64,000 nucleotides of DNA from Galaxea fascicularis (Eukaryota; Cnidaria; Anthozoa; Scleractinia; Euphylliidae). This document shows positions 42,022 through 48,198 of the stretch, in pieces. The position numbers and the translations under genes are program-made. Each line of letters begins with the position of its first letter. The first letter of the stretch is position 1. The DNA is taken from assembly GCA_948470475.1 (NCBI GenBank), contig OX419339.1:20076282-20140281 (forward strand). Direction: 5' to 3'. The notes beneath the pieces were generated by a model. The model was not told the DNA's origin, searched no databases, and saw nothing but the letters and a program-made list of their open reading frames with translations.

Positions 42022-44267
42022 TGGTCGCAACTTGGAGGGTTAATTAATGTAGTTAGTACTGTTGTTTTCATTTATAGTCCATGATCAGCTAGCATTATAT
42101 TCTGTTCTTCATATCACAACATAAAAGAATTTTTTTTGCCCTTAAGTGACCAACAAGGGGTCTATACATGTGATTGGCCACAGAACAGACTTTGATGGGA
42201 TAAGGGTTCTGAAGGACCATAGCCAAAAATTATACCCAGCAAAAACTGACTCAAGTACCCTCTGCTCCCCACCTCCAGGGTTCCAGTACAATAGTATACA
42301 GCCTGGGTTACCACTGGAACAGCACACTTGTATAAACACTGTAATCCACCTGATGTTTAGGGACTTTACTTTTTACTTTTATTGTATTAAAGACTCTCCT
42401 CTCAAGAGGGGAAACTTCTTGTGGAAGCTTGAGAAAGAGCAGGACGCTTTCATATTGAAAAACATGTTTCAAATGAAAATGAAAATAAAAATGAAGAAAC
42501 TACAACTGGAATATATGGCCAGTTGAATGCACAAAACATAATACTGGTAATTATTGGCAAGTCTATAGCAAGAATCTAAATCTAAAGATTTAATTACTTA
42601 TTTTCATCATTTCTTGTAGGTGACAGATCATGGACTTTATCTAAATTGAAGTTAAACTTAGAAAGTATTATTCTGCCTGTAATACACCATACATTGTAGT
42701 TTTGACAGTGTTTAAATTTGTTTCTATCAAGCATTAATTTTGTAATTCTAGTCAGCTATCCCCACAATTTTTATGGTCTCATTTTACTCCTACTGTTGCT
42801 GATATCTGAATCAGCTAGAAGATCCCAGCTCAGCTTCAAGTTGTGTGTTCAGAACCTTTCTTACTATTGACAACCAATATTGTATAATAAAATGGGCAGT
42901 ACTCAAAGGCAGGGCAGCACGGATGTAAAAATCAAAATGCAAAATGACATATGTTTTTTAATGTTGAATATTAAAAAAACATCCATGTCACTCTACAATC
43001 AAAATTAATATTAATTAACAAATCTTAAAATATCCATGCGCTGGTATAGAACTTACCCTCTCAAAAGTGTTTTTTGACGGAATATATTCTAAGATGACAA
43101 TCCTTCCAGAATCACTTCCAACAACCACATAATCTAAAAAAGCAAGGGAACTCATGTTTAAGGTTCACAAGACTACAAAAAGTAGTCCACTGACTGACAA
43201 AATTACACAATGACTGAACAATAAAGCCAAGAGGTAACAAACGGCAGTTAATACAGTGTAACAACAATACTGTTCAATTTTGTGAGCACTTACAGCAGCT
43301 ATATGTACACTGTGTAACATTACTTAACCAAATTCATAAAACCACATTTTAATTAGTTAACCCATCACTCAACTACCACCCAATCCTGAAATTAATTAAC
43401 ATGAAACCAGACCACAACAATAGCAGCTACATGCATGTTCCCAACAATGCTGTTTTTTTACTAGAGATGCATGTCTGGGACGAACTTGGGCAAACATTTC
43501 TGGTGCATCTGTTTACTTTGTCTGATATAAAGATGGGCATAATACAGATTATATGTCTTGGAAGTTGTACTTCCCCAGATACAAGACACATAATCCGTTT
43601 TGTGCCTGTTTTTATACTAGATGAAATAAACAAACACACTACAAACGTTTGCCCATAAATGTAGAAGATCGATTGACCTTCGATGGGGCGACACAATATC
43701 GATGTTGGGGCTACACAACTCGGATGTTGGGGTGACGTAACTCGGGGCGACAAGGCGATGGGGCGACATCACCTACAACCATTTCATCCCAGACGGATTA
43801 TGTGTCTCTAGTATAAAAATGGTCAATGTGCAGGTACCTTCTTGTCTCCTTCCTGTTTTACATTTGCAGGTGATTGAGACAAGGTGAATTATCACCTGAG
43901 CTGAGGTAATTATATGGTTATATTACATGGTTTGTGATCTGGCCTGTGATTTGAGACCATCACCTTCTGCGTTGCAGGACTGATGATGTTAGCAGTTGAG
44001 CCACCATGAACACAACCTTGTTCACTACCATGAACACTTACCCTTTGATCCCCCAGTCAGTCTGAATGCTATTAAATCTCTGATCACACCAAACATTTCC
44101 ATGGCCAACAGAGGAAATACTTTGCCCGTGTTGGGATCAGGACGCAAGAGTTCTATGATCTTTCCTCTTGAGATAACAATCTCTTGCTGCTTTGAGCCAG
44201 AAAAATTGCCATGGATTGCATGATTGATAGTTGAGGCTTTCTGAAGGGTCAATGCATAGAGATGCAT
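6519..44267 (-). CDS. SF3B3: Splicing factor 3B subunit 3 (SF3b130/SAP130), 31 coding exons
   Basis: Nuclear scaffold subunit of SF3b in the U2 snRNP, which helps recognise the branch point; in animals it is also found in SAGA. The protein is a DDB1/CPSF160-like set of beta-propellers (MMS1_N-type region, then a CPSF_A region in roughly the last 350 residues). Exons in coding order: 44042-44267, 43057-43133, 40105-40198, 39506-39678, 38851-39105, 38109-38171, 37347-37421, 35943-36046, 35384-35549, 34884-34979, 34341-34413, 33884-34035, 33269-33373, 32168-32218, 30216-30506, 29617-29681, 29071-29128, 28577-28731, 27284-27458, 25444-25599, 24837-24886, 24121-24286, 23159-23200, 22137-22220, 21483-21622, 11472-11544, 11057-11155, 8730-8873, 8083-8187, 7046-7141, 6519-6563. 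All have AG/GT borders and join in frame to 3654 nt = 1217 aa, equal to the human length. Conserved stretches include [40 protein letters not shown] and the end [12 protein letters not shown]. Intron 25 holds a nested GPCR gene. Confidence 0.97.
7142..8082. other. SF3B3: SF3B3 intron 29; nothing recognised
   Basis: Bounded by donor AAG/GTGGGT and acceptor GTTGCAG on the minus strand. No repeat or nested gene was recognised. Confidence 0.6.
8874..11056. other. SF3B3: SF3B3 intron 27
   Basis: A 2.2-kb intron. It contains the 109-aa ORF at 10644-10973 (listed separately) and a 177-codon minus-strand ORF at 9424-9957 that looks non-coding. No mobile element was recognised. Confidence 0.55.
10644..10973 (+). 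CDS. Hypothetical 109-aa ORF in SF3B3 intron 27, antisense
   Basis: The ORF lies antisense in the intron between SF3B3 exons 27 and 28. It is rich in Arg/Lys, Phe and Leu and has no membrane segment or recognisable motif. An upstream ATG in another frame (10608; [10 protein letters not shown]...) has a good start context but stops after 14 codons, overlapping this ATG, which could mean a frameshift or a bicistronic accident. No repeat hallmark was seen around it. It may be a small real gene, a decayed retrocopy or chance. Confidence 0.25.
   Translation: MFDESLRRIVCLKKLLIPRVSDRFLRQCVHKEFQRVKFSLLQPNHYKFSVNFSGHVADLVGFLTQDPPLIANTAYQSLIRRGNEWERRRKARMQESHFWRYASREFVAF
11472..11544 (-). CDS. SF3B3: SF3B3 coding exon 26, with a divergent triple-cysteine patch
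   Basis: This 73-nt exon encodes [25 protein letters not shown]. The human protein reads [20 protein letters not shown] here, so TTASLL is replaced by TCCCYL while everything downstream is conserved. Donor and acceptor are canonical, and the exon joins exons 25 and 27 in frame, so the change is not a frameshift. It lies at the 3' edge of the very long intron 25. Confidence 0.93.
11679..11975. mobile_element. MITE-like repeat with CACACGTATCCGG ends
   Basis: The left end ACCCCGTTCACACGTATCCGG mirrors the right end CCGGATACGTGTGGACGG. The interior repeats AAAACCTCCGTTTTCGG-type motifs. Related sequence occurs at 46087-46340 and 48040-48198. It has no coding capacity and lies in SF3B3 intron 25. 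Confidence 0.6.
12930..13415. repeat. Diverged direct repeat, two copies offset ~284 bp
   Basis: Copy 1 (about 12930-13130) and copy 2 (about 13200-13410) share, in order, a TTGATTCAT/TCGATTCAT segment, GAGCA-rich sequence, CAAATCTATTTC (13003 and 13287), GTGCATTTTGAGCTATAA-like and TTTTAATT(T/A)AGATTACAC-like stretches. The similarity is clearly diverged. Its function is unknown; it lies in SF3B3 intron 25. Confidence 0.5.
13416..16737. other. Part of SF3B3 intron 25; nothing recognised
   Basis: A+T-rich intronic sequence with only short ORFs that lack motifs. No element ends or RNA genes were identified. Confidence 0.4.
16738..16968. mobile_element. MITE with CGTTTCTCGAA...TTCGGG terminal inverted repeats
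   Basis: The left end reads GCGCGTTTCTCGAAACTCCC and the right end read backwards gives GGGCCCGTTTCTCGAATGTC. Both continue into paired CCGAAAA/TTTTCGGG segments. The element is 231 bp with no ORF of its own and lies in SF3B3 intron 25. Confidence 0.65.
16969..18300. other. Part of SF3B3 intron 25 upstream of the GPCR; nothing recognised
   Basis: No element or gene was recognised. Promoter sequence for the nested GPCR may lie here, but no motif stands out. Confidence 0.35.
18303..18482. mobile_element. Palindromic pair of Penelope-type terminal repeats
   Basis: A minus-strand copy (18303-18380, with AGCTGACGTTTCGAGCGCTA) meets a plus-strand copy (18395-18480, with GACGAAGGGCTAACGCTC) head to head, forming an imperfect palindrome with a spacer of about 15-20 nt. 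Both copies carry the terminal-repeat signature of 3773-3992. The plus copy has lost the GAAA core (now AAAA). It lies 200 nt upstream of the GPCR ORF. Confidence 0.7.
18688..19707 (+). CDS. Class A (rhodopsin-like) G-protein-coupled receptor, intronless, nested in SF3B3 intron 25
   Basis: A 339-aa plasma-membrane receptor with seven hydrophobic segments. N-terminus (1-38) carries sequons at N3, N11 and N19. TM1 has N56 (1.50). TM2 has LATSD with D84 (2.50). TM3 starts after C107 (3.25) and ends in E131-R132-F133, a variant of DRY. TM4 has W159, TM5 P202, TM6 G263-W264-F265-P266 (usual CWxP), and TM7 N302-P-L-L-Y306 followed by an amphipathic helix 8. Position 3.32 is His114, not Asp, so it is unlikely to be an aminergic receptor. 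No cysteine lies between TM4 and TM5, so the usual TM3-ECL2 disulfide is absent. Ligand unknown. The gene is antisense to SF3B3. A TTTTTCTGTACAG acceptor-like sequence at about 18593-18605 suggests a 5' UTR intron. The first ATG was chosen because the N-terminus after it is extracellular-like. Confidence 0.93.
   Translation: MENITISCGGNFTGENSNNASLKMGPGGGRFLHQIQEGQAVIVFLTLQSVLIICANSLVFVLFASTRYLRTKTNYCLVSLATSDCLAGLVSLPLVLACSTTGISELCLSMDLCHRFLSISTILHLLVATSERFFKIKKPFKYNVVVTKHRVVMLLLGVWTFSCGASLIQLTWINIGGMTTERIRKFDTGYSIFCLTALALLPFAVIACIDGHIFYYIHTEKKMRCALTQGKLLDKTDKHQSRKQNDRKALMIYVIMTVTFVLGWFPYFIITLLGDLGFITSRFPFAANIIMVVLKFSTALINPLLYTFFKADFRKALQAMLGRDQCSEESNEVLTTSVV
19708..21482. other. SF3B3 intron 25 downstream of the GPCR
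   Basis: Probably contains the GPCR 3' UTR at its start. The overlapping 106- and 78-codon ORFs at 20990-21310 show no recognisable motif. No repeat was recognised. Confidence 0.4.
20276..20281 (+). promoter_or_regulatory. Possible polyadenylation signal (AATAAA) for the nested GPCR
   Basis: AATAAA lies about 570 nt downstream of the GPCR stop codon in A+T-rich sequence. It is the first clear canonical hexamer seen on that strand after the gene. Assignment is by position only. Confidence 0.35.
22610..22880. repeat. Dispersed repeat with GTGATTGGTTGACAAAACTCGC motif
   Basis: The stretch contains a CCAAT-rich segment (GATTGGTT..., GGCCAATGAGAGG, GATTGGTCAGAG) and a CGCGC-rich core. I recall near-identical sequences from coral genomes as an interspersed repeat, but class and ends are not visible here. 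It lies in SF3B3 intron 23. Confidence 0.4.
23085..23340. repeat. G16 run and (ATGAT)n-type microsatellite flanking SF3B3 exon 23
   Basis: A run of 16 G at 23085-23100 lies just downstream, in transcript terms, of exon 23 (23159-23200). A degenerate TGATA repeat (about 23252-23340) lies just upstream of the exon. Both are simple sequence. Confidence 0.8.
24338..24493. mobile_element. 156-bp MITE with TTAAGGTAATG ends
   Basis: The left end TTAAGGTAATGCTACACGAG mirrors the right end TTGTCCCGTGTAACATCACCTTAA. It has no ORF. Both ends coincide with TTAA, which would suit a TTAA-targeting (piggyBac-type) element, but TTAA may simply be part of the inverted repeat. It lies in SF3B3 intron 21. Confidence 0.7.
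25901..26613. mobile_element. 713-bp Harbinger-like non-autonomous element with 3-bp TSD
   Basis: It begins GGGTGCTTACC and ends GGTAAGCACCC (11-bp perfect terminal inverted repeats) and is flanked by ACA on both sides (25898-25900 and 26614-26616), a 3-bp target duplication as in PIF/Harbinger. Inside, 26024-26176 (+) is a 50-codon ORF resembling the acidic N-terminus of cnidarian HARBI1-like nucleases. The Harbinger label is inference from TSD length and this ORF. It lies in SF3B3 intron 19. Confidence 0.7.
26024..26176 (+). pseudogene. Residual 5' part of a HARBI1-like transposase ORF
   Basis: Fifty codons, starting [20 protein letters not shown] and containing FTRRQLNRI before a TAA. The acidic leader followed by an Arg-Asn-Arg-Ile motif is what I would expect at the start of Harbinger nucleases from cnidarians; the catalytic DDE domain is absent. 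Family assignment is tentative. Confidence 0.45.
26964..27174. mobile_element. Foldback element, ~95-bp arms, ends with GACGTTTCGGCGTC motif
   Basis: Arms at 26964-27058 and 27076-27174 are inverted copies (shared GCAAAGT(G/A)AATAATTAATGCGATATCG). The outer ends read GCCGACGTTTCGGCGTCGTCG and its complement, a GACGA...GAAACGTC arrangement like that in the Penelope-type ends elsewhere in the window. An (ATT)n tract lies just left. It sits in SF3B3 intron 19. Confidence 0.65.
27590..28576. other. SF3B3 intron 18 with GA-rich stretch and a degenerate Penelope-type end
   Basis: Bases 27600-27670 are GA-rich (GAAGAGGAGGG repeats). Bases 28258-28330 match, in minus orientation and with decay, the terminal-repeat family (GAGTTGATAACGTA..., GTTGATGTTTCGAACA). 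No gene was seen. Confidence 0.45.
28850..28926 (-). mobile_element. Penelope-type terminal-repeat fragment
   Basis: On the minus strand the fragment carries the GAGGGCTAACGCGCGAAACTTCAGC form of the terminal repeat, then the TTGCCAATTTACATTATCAA stretch seen in the other copies. A (GGT)n-rich run follows at 28926-28952. It lies in SF3B3 intron 17. Confidence 0.6.
31180..32100 (+). mobile_element. 5'-truncated LINE (RT domain and C-terminus) with (ATT)n tail
   Basis: Reading across two frames: [20 protein letters not shown] (RT block, frameshifted near 31283), [13 protein letters not shown] (the A-DD catalytic motif), [24 protein letters not shown], and a C-terminus ending RIIFRYDM at 32023. 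AATAAA at 32076-32081 is followed by an (ATT)n tail, as expected for this LINE type. At least two frameshifts make it a dead copy. It lies in SF3B3 intron 14. Confidence 0.85.
32576..32747. mobile_element. 172-bp MITE with GGGCGTAG ends and G/C homopolymer runs
   Basis: The left end GGGCGTAGGCAGGATTTTT followed by a G run mirrors a C run followed by CTAGCTACGCCC at the right. It has no ORF of its own and lies in SF3B3 intron 13. Confidence 0.6.
33540..33840 (+). repeat. Polypurine minisatellite, ~104-bp period
   Basis: About 300 bp of nearly pure purine on the plus strand. GATGAATGAAAAGACATAAG recurs at 33625 and 33729 (offset 104) with GGGAGGGATGGAGGG blocks between, giving about 2.7 copies. 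It lies in SF3B3 intron 12, only 44 nt from exon 12, so the transcript there is a long pyrimidine tract upstream of exon 13. Confidence 0.85.
36047..38850. other. SF3B3: SF3B3 introns 5-7 around exons 6 and 7
   Basis: Apart from exons 7 (37347-37421) and 6 (38109-38171), no repeat or nested gene was recognised in this A+T-rich stretch. Confidence 0.5.
39731..39890. mobile_element. MITE-like inverted repeat with (CTACAAC)n core
   Basis: The left arm TGTTGTAGGTCAAATCTGAT...CAGGTTAATTTT mirrors the right arm AAAATTAACCTG...TTTGACCTATAACACAT. Between them lies a short tandem run of CTACAAC (about 39775-39802). It has no ORF and lies in SF3B3 intron 3. Confidence 0.65.
40445..40462 (+). repeat. 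G18 homopolymer
   Basis: A run of 18 G in SF3B3 intron 2. Similar runs occur at 11610-11628 (19 G) and 23085-23100. Lengths may be affected by sequencing or assembly. Confidence 0.85.
40503..42041. mobile_element. Candidate 1.5-kb TIR element with AACCCTCCAAGTT ends
   Basis: The left end AACCCTCCAAGTT is mirrored by AACTTGGAGGGTT at the right, flanked by AATTAAC and AATTAAT (a possible short target duplication). GTCGCC/GGCGAC motifs follow inside both ends. The interior has no transposase-like ORF; the ORFs at 40658-40936 (-) and 41497-41802 (+) show no motif. It lies in SF3B3 intron 2. Confidence 0.5.
42042..43056. other. SF3B3: Rest of SF3B3 intron 2; nothing recognised
   Basis: The 126-codon plus-strand ORF at 42146-42526 has no recognisable motif and low-complexity Lys/Met-rich C-terminal sequence. 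No repeat ends were identified. Confidence 0.4.
43458..43815. mobile_element. Foldback element with internal ~20-bp minisatellite
   Basis: The ends TACTAGAGA...TCTGGGACGAAC and CATCCCAGAC...TCTCTAGTA are inverted copies. An inner palindrome (GGCATAATACAGATTATATG / CACATAATCCGTTTTGTGCC) occupies 43537-43609. Bases 43680-43770 are a degenerate GATG(TT)GGGGCGACACAACTCG tandem. It lies in SF3B3 intron 1. Confidence 0.6.
44042..44267 (-). CDS. SF3B3: SF3B3 coding exon 1 with start codon
   Basis: The exon starts with ATG at 44267, giving [10 protein letters not shown], which aligns with the family N-terminus MFLYNLTLQR and continues into the conserved AIHGNFSG and SRGKI segments. Thirteen nucleotides upstream of the ATG region is an AG acceptor preceded by a pyrimidine tract, so a separate 5' UTR exon is spliced on here. 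The exon ends in phase 1 at a GGGTAAGTG donor, and exon 2 supplies the rest of an Asp codon. Confidence 0.95.
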
Positions 44268-44897
44268 GATGATCTACAGAAATTGAAAAAGAGTAAAGTC
44301 AACAGAGTGAAAACCAACATCAATGAGAAGATGCTGCAAAAGGTGAAACTTGCCAATACAGCAGATACCCAAATGTGTTAAATCAAAGCTGGGTTGATCA
44401 AACCACTGAGCTAGGATTAGTGCAAACTTTTGCACCGCAAAAACATATTTTCATCAATCAAAATGACGACCTTGAAACTTGTTGACAACAAACAAGAAAC
44501 GGGGACAGCATGCACTATAATGGCTACACCGATGGAGCAAACAAGTCAAGCTTAAAGAACTGGCTTTCTTTACTTGGTAGATGGCCAACGTAAGCTTCAC
44601 GTCTGTGGTGAAACAGACATTCAAGTACCGAGCGAGTGAATTGCTGGATCAGAGTCTGACAAATTATTGTTTTCCTTTGGCGTAAGCTATATTGATTTCA
44701 AAGTATATCCTAGGTATATAGTTGACCCAGAGTGAAAGCCTTAAAGAAACCAGTATTGAGGCCAATTTAATTGCCTTTTAGTGATCATGGGCACGCGGAA
44801 GAAGAACTGTCCAGCAATGAGCGATCATCTGATAATCGGCAATAAATGTAAGCTTATAGGCCTACGACAAAACACACCATAAAGACTATCTACTTAC

Positions 44898-45055
44898 TTT
44901 TAGGAGCTGAGGTTATGATTAGGAATAAAACAACTCCTTTACGAATCTTTCCCGTGTTACGCTATTTGAAAAGATGCAGCTTAAGTTCTTCAGATCCTGC
45001 AAAATTGTAGCAGAAATATACAACTCCAAGATTCAGAAGACAGCCGCCATTTTAC
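44898..45055 (-). other. SF3B3: SF3B3 5' UTR exon (probable)
   Basis: On the minus strand, the sequence just upstream of the first coding exon ends in a strong donor (AAA followed by GTAAGTA at 44897-44891), and coding exon 1 is preceded by an acceptor. The upstream limit (about 45055) is a guess from the position of a YY1-like ATGGCGGC motif, and the transcription start cannot be seen. A five-codon upstream ORF (45033-45050) falls in this exon if transcription begins above 45050. Confidence 0.6.
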
Positions 45056-45056
45056 G
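45040..45056 (-). promoter_or_regulatory. YY1-like initiator motif and short uORF at the SF3B3 promoter
   Basis: Minus-strand AAAATGGCGGC matches the core of the YY1/initiator-type element commonly found just downstream of housekeeping transcription starts. The same ATG opens a short upstream ORF (M-A-A-V-F-stop, 45033-45050). No TATA box is obvious nearby. That this is the SF3B3 core promoter is inferred from position alone. Confidence 0.45.
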
Positions 45057-45059
45057 TTG

Positions 45060-46086
45060 AACGCACGTGCAGACATGCGCACAAGTTGCTAACTTGACCC
45101 CAGTACCACTCGTCCACGGAACGCAGGCTGTACCGTAAACTCAGCCACCCCCTCCCGCCGCTGCGTACACTGCACAACCTTTTCGTAAAACCTAAGTCGT
45201 ACGTTACGTGCGTGCCCTGTGAATTTACAGGAAAAAATCGCCGGTGAAAAGCGTCTAGAATTCCCCACATGTTTTGCTGTTCCAGTTGTCCATTGTAAAC
45301 CACTACTTTTGGTATATATGATTCGGGGCCTTTCAACGCTTTGCCGGGGTGAGCCGGCAATTAAATTTGGTTGCGATGCAAAAAGCTTAGGATTTGATCA
45401 GCTTTGTTTAATTTGTTGTCAGGTGATCATTTCGTCGGAAAGTGAGTCCCTAAGTAGTTCACTGATTCTCCGTGGAATTTGTGTGCCGGGTGTTGGGTAG
45501 GCTCTTATCGATAGTGCTCGTAAGAAGAGCATTAAATGCTTAAAGCATCGCGGTGCCTGTTTTTTGCCCAAAAAGTGCAAAAACGGATAGAGTGTTACAT
45601 TTCTCAGATTTTCTTATGTTTTTGCATCACAGATTGATGGCAGAGTACGCTCTCTGACCTCCATTGTTCCTCGATGACAATGTGGATGACGCCATCTTGG
45701 AACGAGTGTGATATTTCTTTGCACTGTCCAGTAGACGCAACTGAATAAAACTTTTGCGCGCGTGTTATCCTCCATGTTTTGTTTGTTTGTTTGTTTGTTT
45801 ATTTGTGGTTGATATGTTTTTGTAAAAAGTGATAAAACTACTCGGCAATGCTTCAGTTTGTTTTGCGCTGTTTGTCGGAGAAGAGAAACGGGTAATTGTA
45901 ATGAAACGAGCCAGACAGTAGGACCTCCTGTCAAGCCAAACGTCCGCCATCTCTGAAATGAACTTGCTTAGAGTTTATTTTTTCTTCTGCTGTTGTTGTG
46001 AATTTTAGAGGAGGTCAGGGGGTTCAGTAGCTATAGTAGGGAGCTTAGCCCCGGGTATAGTACTTTGTCGAAACCCGTTTCATTCA
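45060..46086. other. Intergenic, upstream of SF3B3; no gene recognised
   Basis: Holds the SF3B3 upstream region. The 93-codon plus ORF at 45219-45500 and the minus ORFs at 45614-45950, which include a (TTTG)n run at 45780-45800, are not recognisable. A divergent transcript from the SF3B3 promoter is possible but unsupported. Confidence 0.4.
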
Positions 46087-46424
46087 GGCCCCGTCCACTC
46101 AAAATTTTTTTGTTTTTATCAACGGATCGAGTTCAAGGATCCATCCACACACTAATACGTTTTCGTTTGAAAACGCCTGCTTTTTATCCGTTTTTGCCTT
46201 CCGTCCACCAATCGAAATTGAGGTGTATGTCTACGAAAACGGAGGTTTTCGAAAATGCTCTCCAGCGTGATACGTTTTGAAAACCGGGGTTCAGCGAAGT
46301 TGTGTGGGCATGCGACGGAGGTTTTCGAAAATGTTTAGGTCACTGCTCATTTGCATTCTCCGGTGGGAGTCTCTTTTTGCATCGCGGAGTCAGTCCAAGC
46401 ATGCATAGTAAGTACAGTCGCAGA

Positions 46425-46618
46425 GGCGGATCCAGGGGAGGGGTTGAGGGGGTTGCAACCCCCCCTTTGAGAATTTTTTTTATTTTGCTTGATTCTTCGT
46501 AAAATAATAATAGAATAAATTTTTTTTTACGACGTTTTTACTCGCCTTCCACACCATTGGTGTTCAAGGCTACTTCGGTAGTGTACAACCCCCCCTTTCA
46601 GAAATTCCTGGATCCGCC
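46425..46618. mobile_element. 194-bp MITE with GGCGGATCCAGG ends
   Basis: GGCGGATCCAGG at the left and CCTGGATCCGCC at the right are perfect 12-bp inverted repeats. Inside them AACCCCCCCTTT...GAAA blocks occur on both sides. No ORF. Confidence 0.75.
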
Positions 46619-46987
46619 CTTGAGTCGAGCAAATGAATAAAGGGGGTAGTTTCTATAGGAGGGGGTGAATAGGATTTTGAGGATATATTTTACGGATTGG
46701 CGGATTTTAAAAGCTCAGTGGATCACAGATTCCTTCAATATTTCAGCATAGATTATGGATTTTGTTTGTTTTGAAGTACGTATCGTAAAACTTACTCATT
46801 TTTTTAAATTTTTTGCTAAAATCTAGTAGCACACAGCAACAGATCTTGTTAACTTCAGTGAAAAAAATATTTGCGGATTGGTGGATTTTCCCAAAAAATA
46901 GCACGTATCGACGGGTTTGCTGACTCCTATTCACCCCTCTCCTAAAGAAACTGTGGTGGTTCGTCGGTGGGGGAGTTGTACACAAGA

Positions 46988-47430
46988 AATTGGTTTTATT
47001 CACGGAGTTGATAGTGTTAATTGACCACCCTATAGGGATTCTAAAAGCTGGCGTTTCGAGCATTACCCTTCGTCAAGGCGAATCGAGGAATTGTCAGGGT
47101 TCATGTTGTGGTTTAAATAGAGAAGATGGAGGTATGCTATTGGTGGTAACATGGTAACATGAGAATGTGCAAAACAGGAATACATTATCTGAATGAAAAG
47201 CGTCCTTGATGTAGGGAAAGGCTGCAGATCGCCACGCGTTGTTTGGAGTGGTTAGGGGTATTAAAATGACGAGCGACTGGCTTGGATGCGTCCATGTCAT
47301 CCTTCACCCAACAGTGCAAAGGTGTTTCATGCGGTATCGGTCACCTAGTCGTCTTCCTGTCTCGCCAATGAATACCTTTTTGCGCAAAGTACAGGTTATG
47401 CAATAGATGACATTGGTGGAGGTACACTTG
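46988..47430 (-). mobile_element. Penelope-like element 3' end: GIY-YIG endonuclease remnant plus terminal repeat
   Basis: On the minus strand, 47430 down to about 47310 encodes FKCTSTNVIYCITCTLRKK, then VFIGETGRRLGDRYR, matching the GIY-YIG nuclease of Penelope-like retroelements (VIYCI...IGETGRRL). A frameshift and stop break it at about 47310, after which SQSLV-type sequence continues in another frame. The 3' part (47095-46988) is the terminal repeat with CGAAACGCCAGC. This copy ties the short terminal repeats elsewhere in the window to Penelope-like elements. Confidence 0.8.
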
Positions 47431-47432
47431 AA

Positions 47433-47703
47433 ACAATAAATAAATAAATAAATACTTAATTGACCACTCCCCTAGATCTAGAGGGGCTTTTCAGGGACAA
47501 TGAAACAAATAATACAAATGAACACAACAGAGTTAAGAATGTCAACTGGCGGGAGGCAGACCAGTTGGCTGTCTACAAGGATGACCGAGGAGTTGATACA
47601 GGCACGAACCCCGAACAACACCAGCAAGTGGCTAGAGCGGGATTTGAACCCGGGTCACCGCATTGAAATCCAGCTCCCCAGACCACTCGGCCATCCTGCC
47701 TTC
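47433..47703 (-). mobile_element. tRNA-derived SINE (Leu/Ser-type head) with (ATTT)n tail
   Basis: The minus strand starts GGCAGGATGGCCGAGTGGTC (A box of a class II tRNA) and has GGGTTCAAATCCC (B box) about 45 nt on. The body runs to AAAAGCCCCTCTAGATC, and it ends in a TATTTATTTATTTATTT tail (about 47455-47435). It directly abuts the GIY-YIG remnant. The tRNA part has no proper anticodon arm, so it is not a tRNA gene. Confidence 0.75.
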
Positions 47704-47862
47704 AATCGGTAATATTAACAGATCGCTTAGTTCCAGATATTTTGCAAGTGTTTTGAATAAAAGGATGAGGTTTGCATCTTGAGTGCGTGCATCGTTTTGA
47801 GTGTGCTTCCAACCAAAATGTTGCCTACGTTTTCGTCGCGTATGAATGTCAGTCAGGTCAGT

Positions 47863-48015
47863 GGCTTCATAGCTCAGTTGGTTACAGCATTGTACCGGTA
47901 ACGCAAAGTCACGGGTTCAAATCCCGTTGAAGACCAGAATTTTTTTCAGGCTTCTTTACGCAATTGCTTAAATTGCATTCACAACTGCGAGGATCAGTCT
48001 TTATTTGACAACAAA
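47863..48015 (+). mobile_element. tRNA-derived SINE, Thr-like head
   Basis: GGCTTCATAGCTCAGTTGGT (A box) and GGGTTCAAATCCCGTT (B box) form a tRNA-like head to about 47935, followed by AGAATTTTTTTCAGGCTTCT and a non-tRNA body. The anticodon loop would read CCGGTAA with C instead of U at position 33 and a mispaired anticodon stem, so this is a retroposon rather than a tRNA gene. A relative occurs at about 56912-57068. Confidence 0.75.
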
Positions 48016-48198
48016 TAACAGTCGAACAAAGCCTGGTGACGAAAACGGATGTTTTTTTTTATCCGTACGTTTACGGTGGTATACATAGCATGGACGGTCG
48101 ACAACGCTATGAAAACCCTACTGTGGATTTTAATTTTTATACGTTTTCAAGAAACAGAAAACGGAGGTTTTAGAAAACGCATTAGTGTGGACGGGGCC

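Larger units (their letters stand above)
46087..48198. mobile_element. Possible 2.1-kb composite TIR element with GGCCCCGTCCAC ends, invaded by other repeats
   Basis: GGCCCCGTCCAC at 46087 is mirrored by GTGTGGACGGGGCC at 48198. Both flanks continue into TTTTCGAAAAC-like repeats of the family also seen at 11679-11975. Between them lie a small MITE, a Penelope GIY-YIG remnant and two SINEs. It may be one old element filled by later insertions, or two unrelated solo copies. No clear target duplication was seen. Confidence 0.4.

Noticed and set aside
42146..42526. 126-codon plus-strand ORF
   Set aside because: No recognisable domain, low-complexity end, and located in an SF3B3 intron without other gene signals.
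47863..47935. Possible tRNA-Thr gene
   Set aside because: Position 33 is C, the anticodon stem and acceptor stem mispair, and a SINE body follows; it is a tRNA-derived retroposon.
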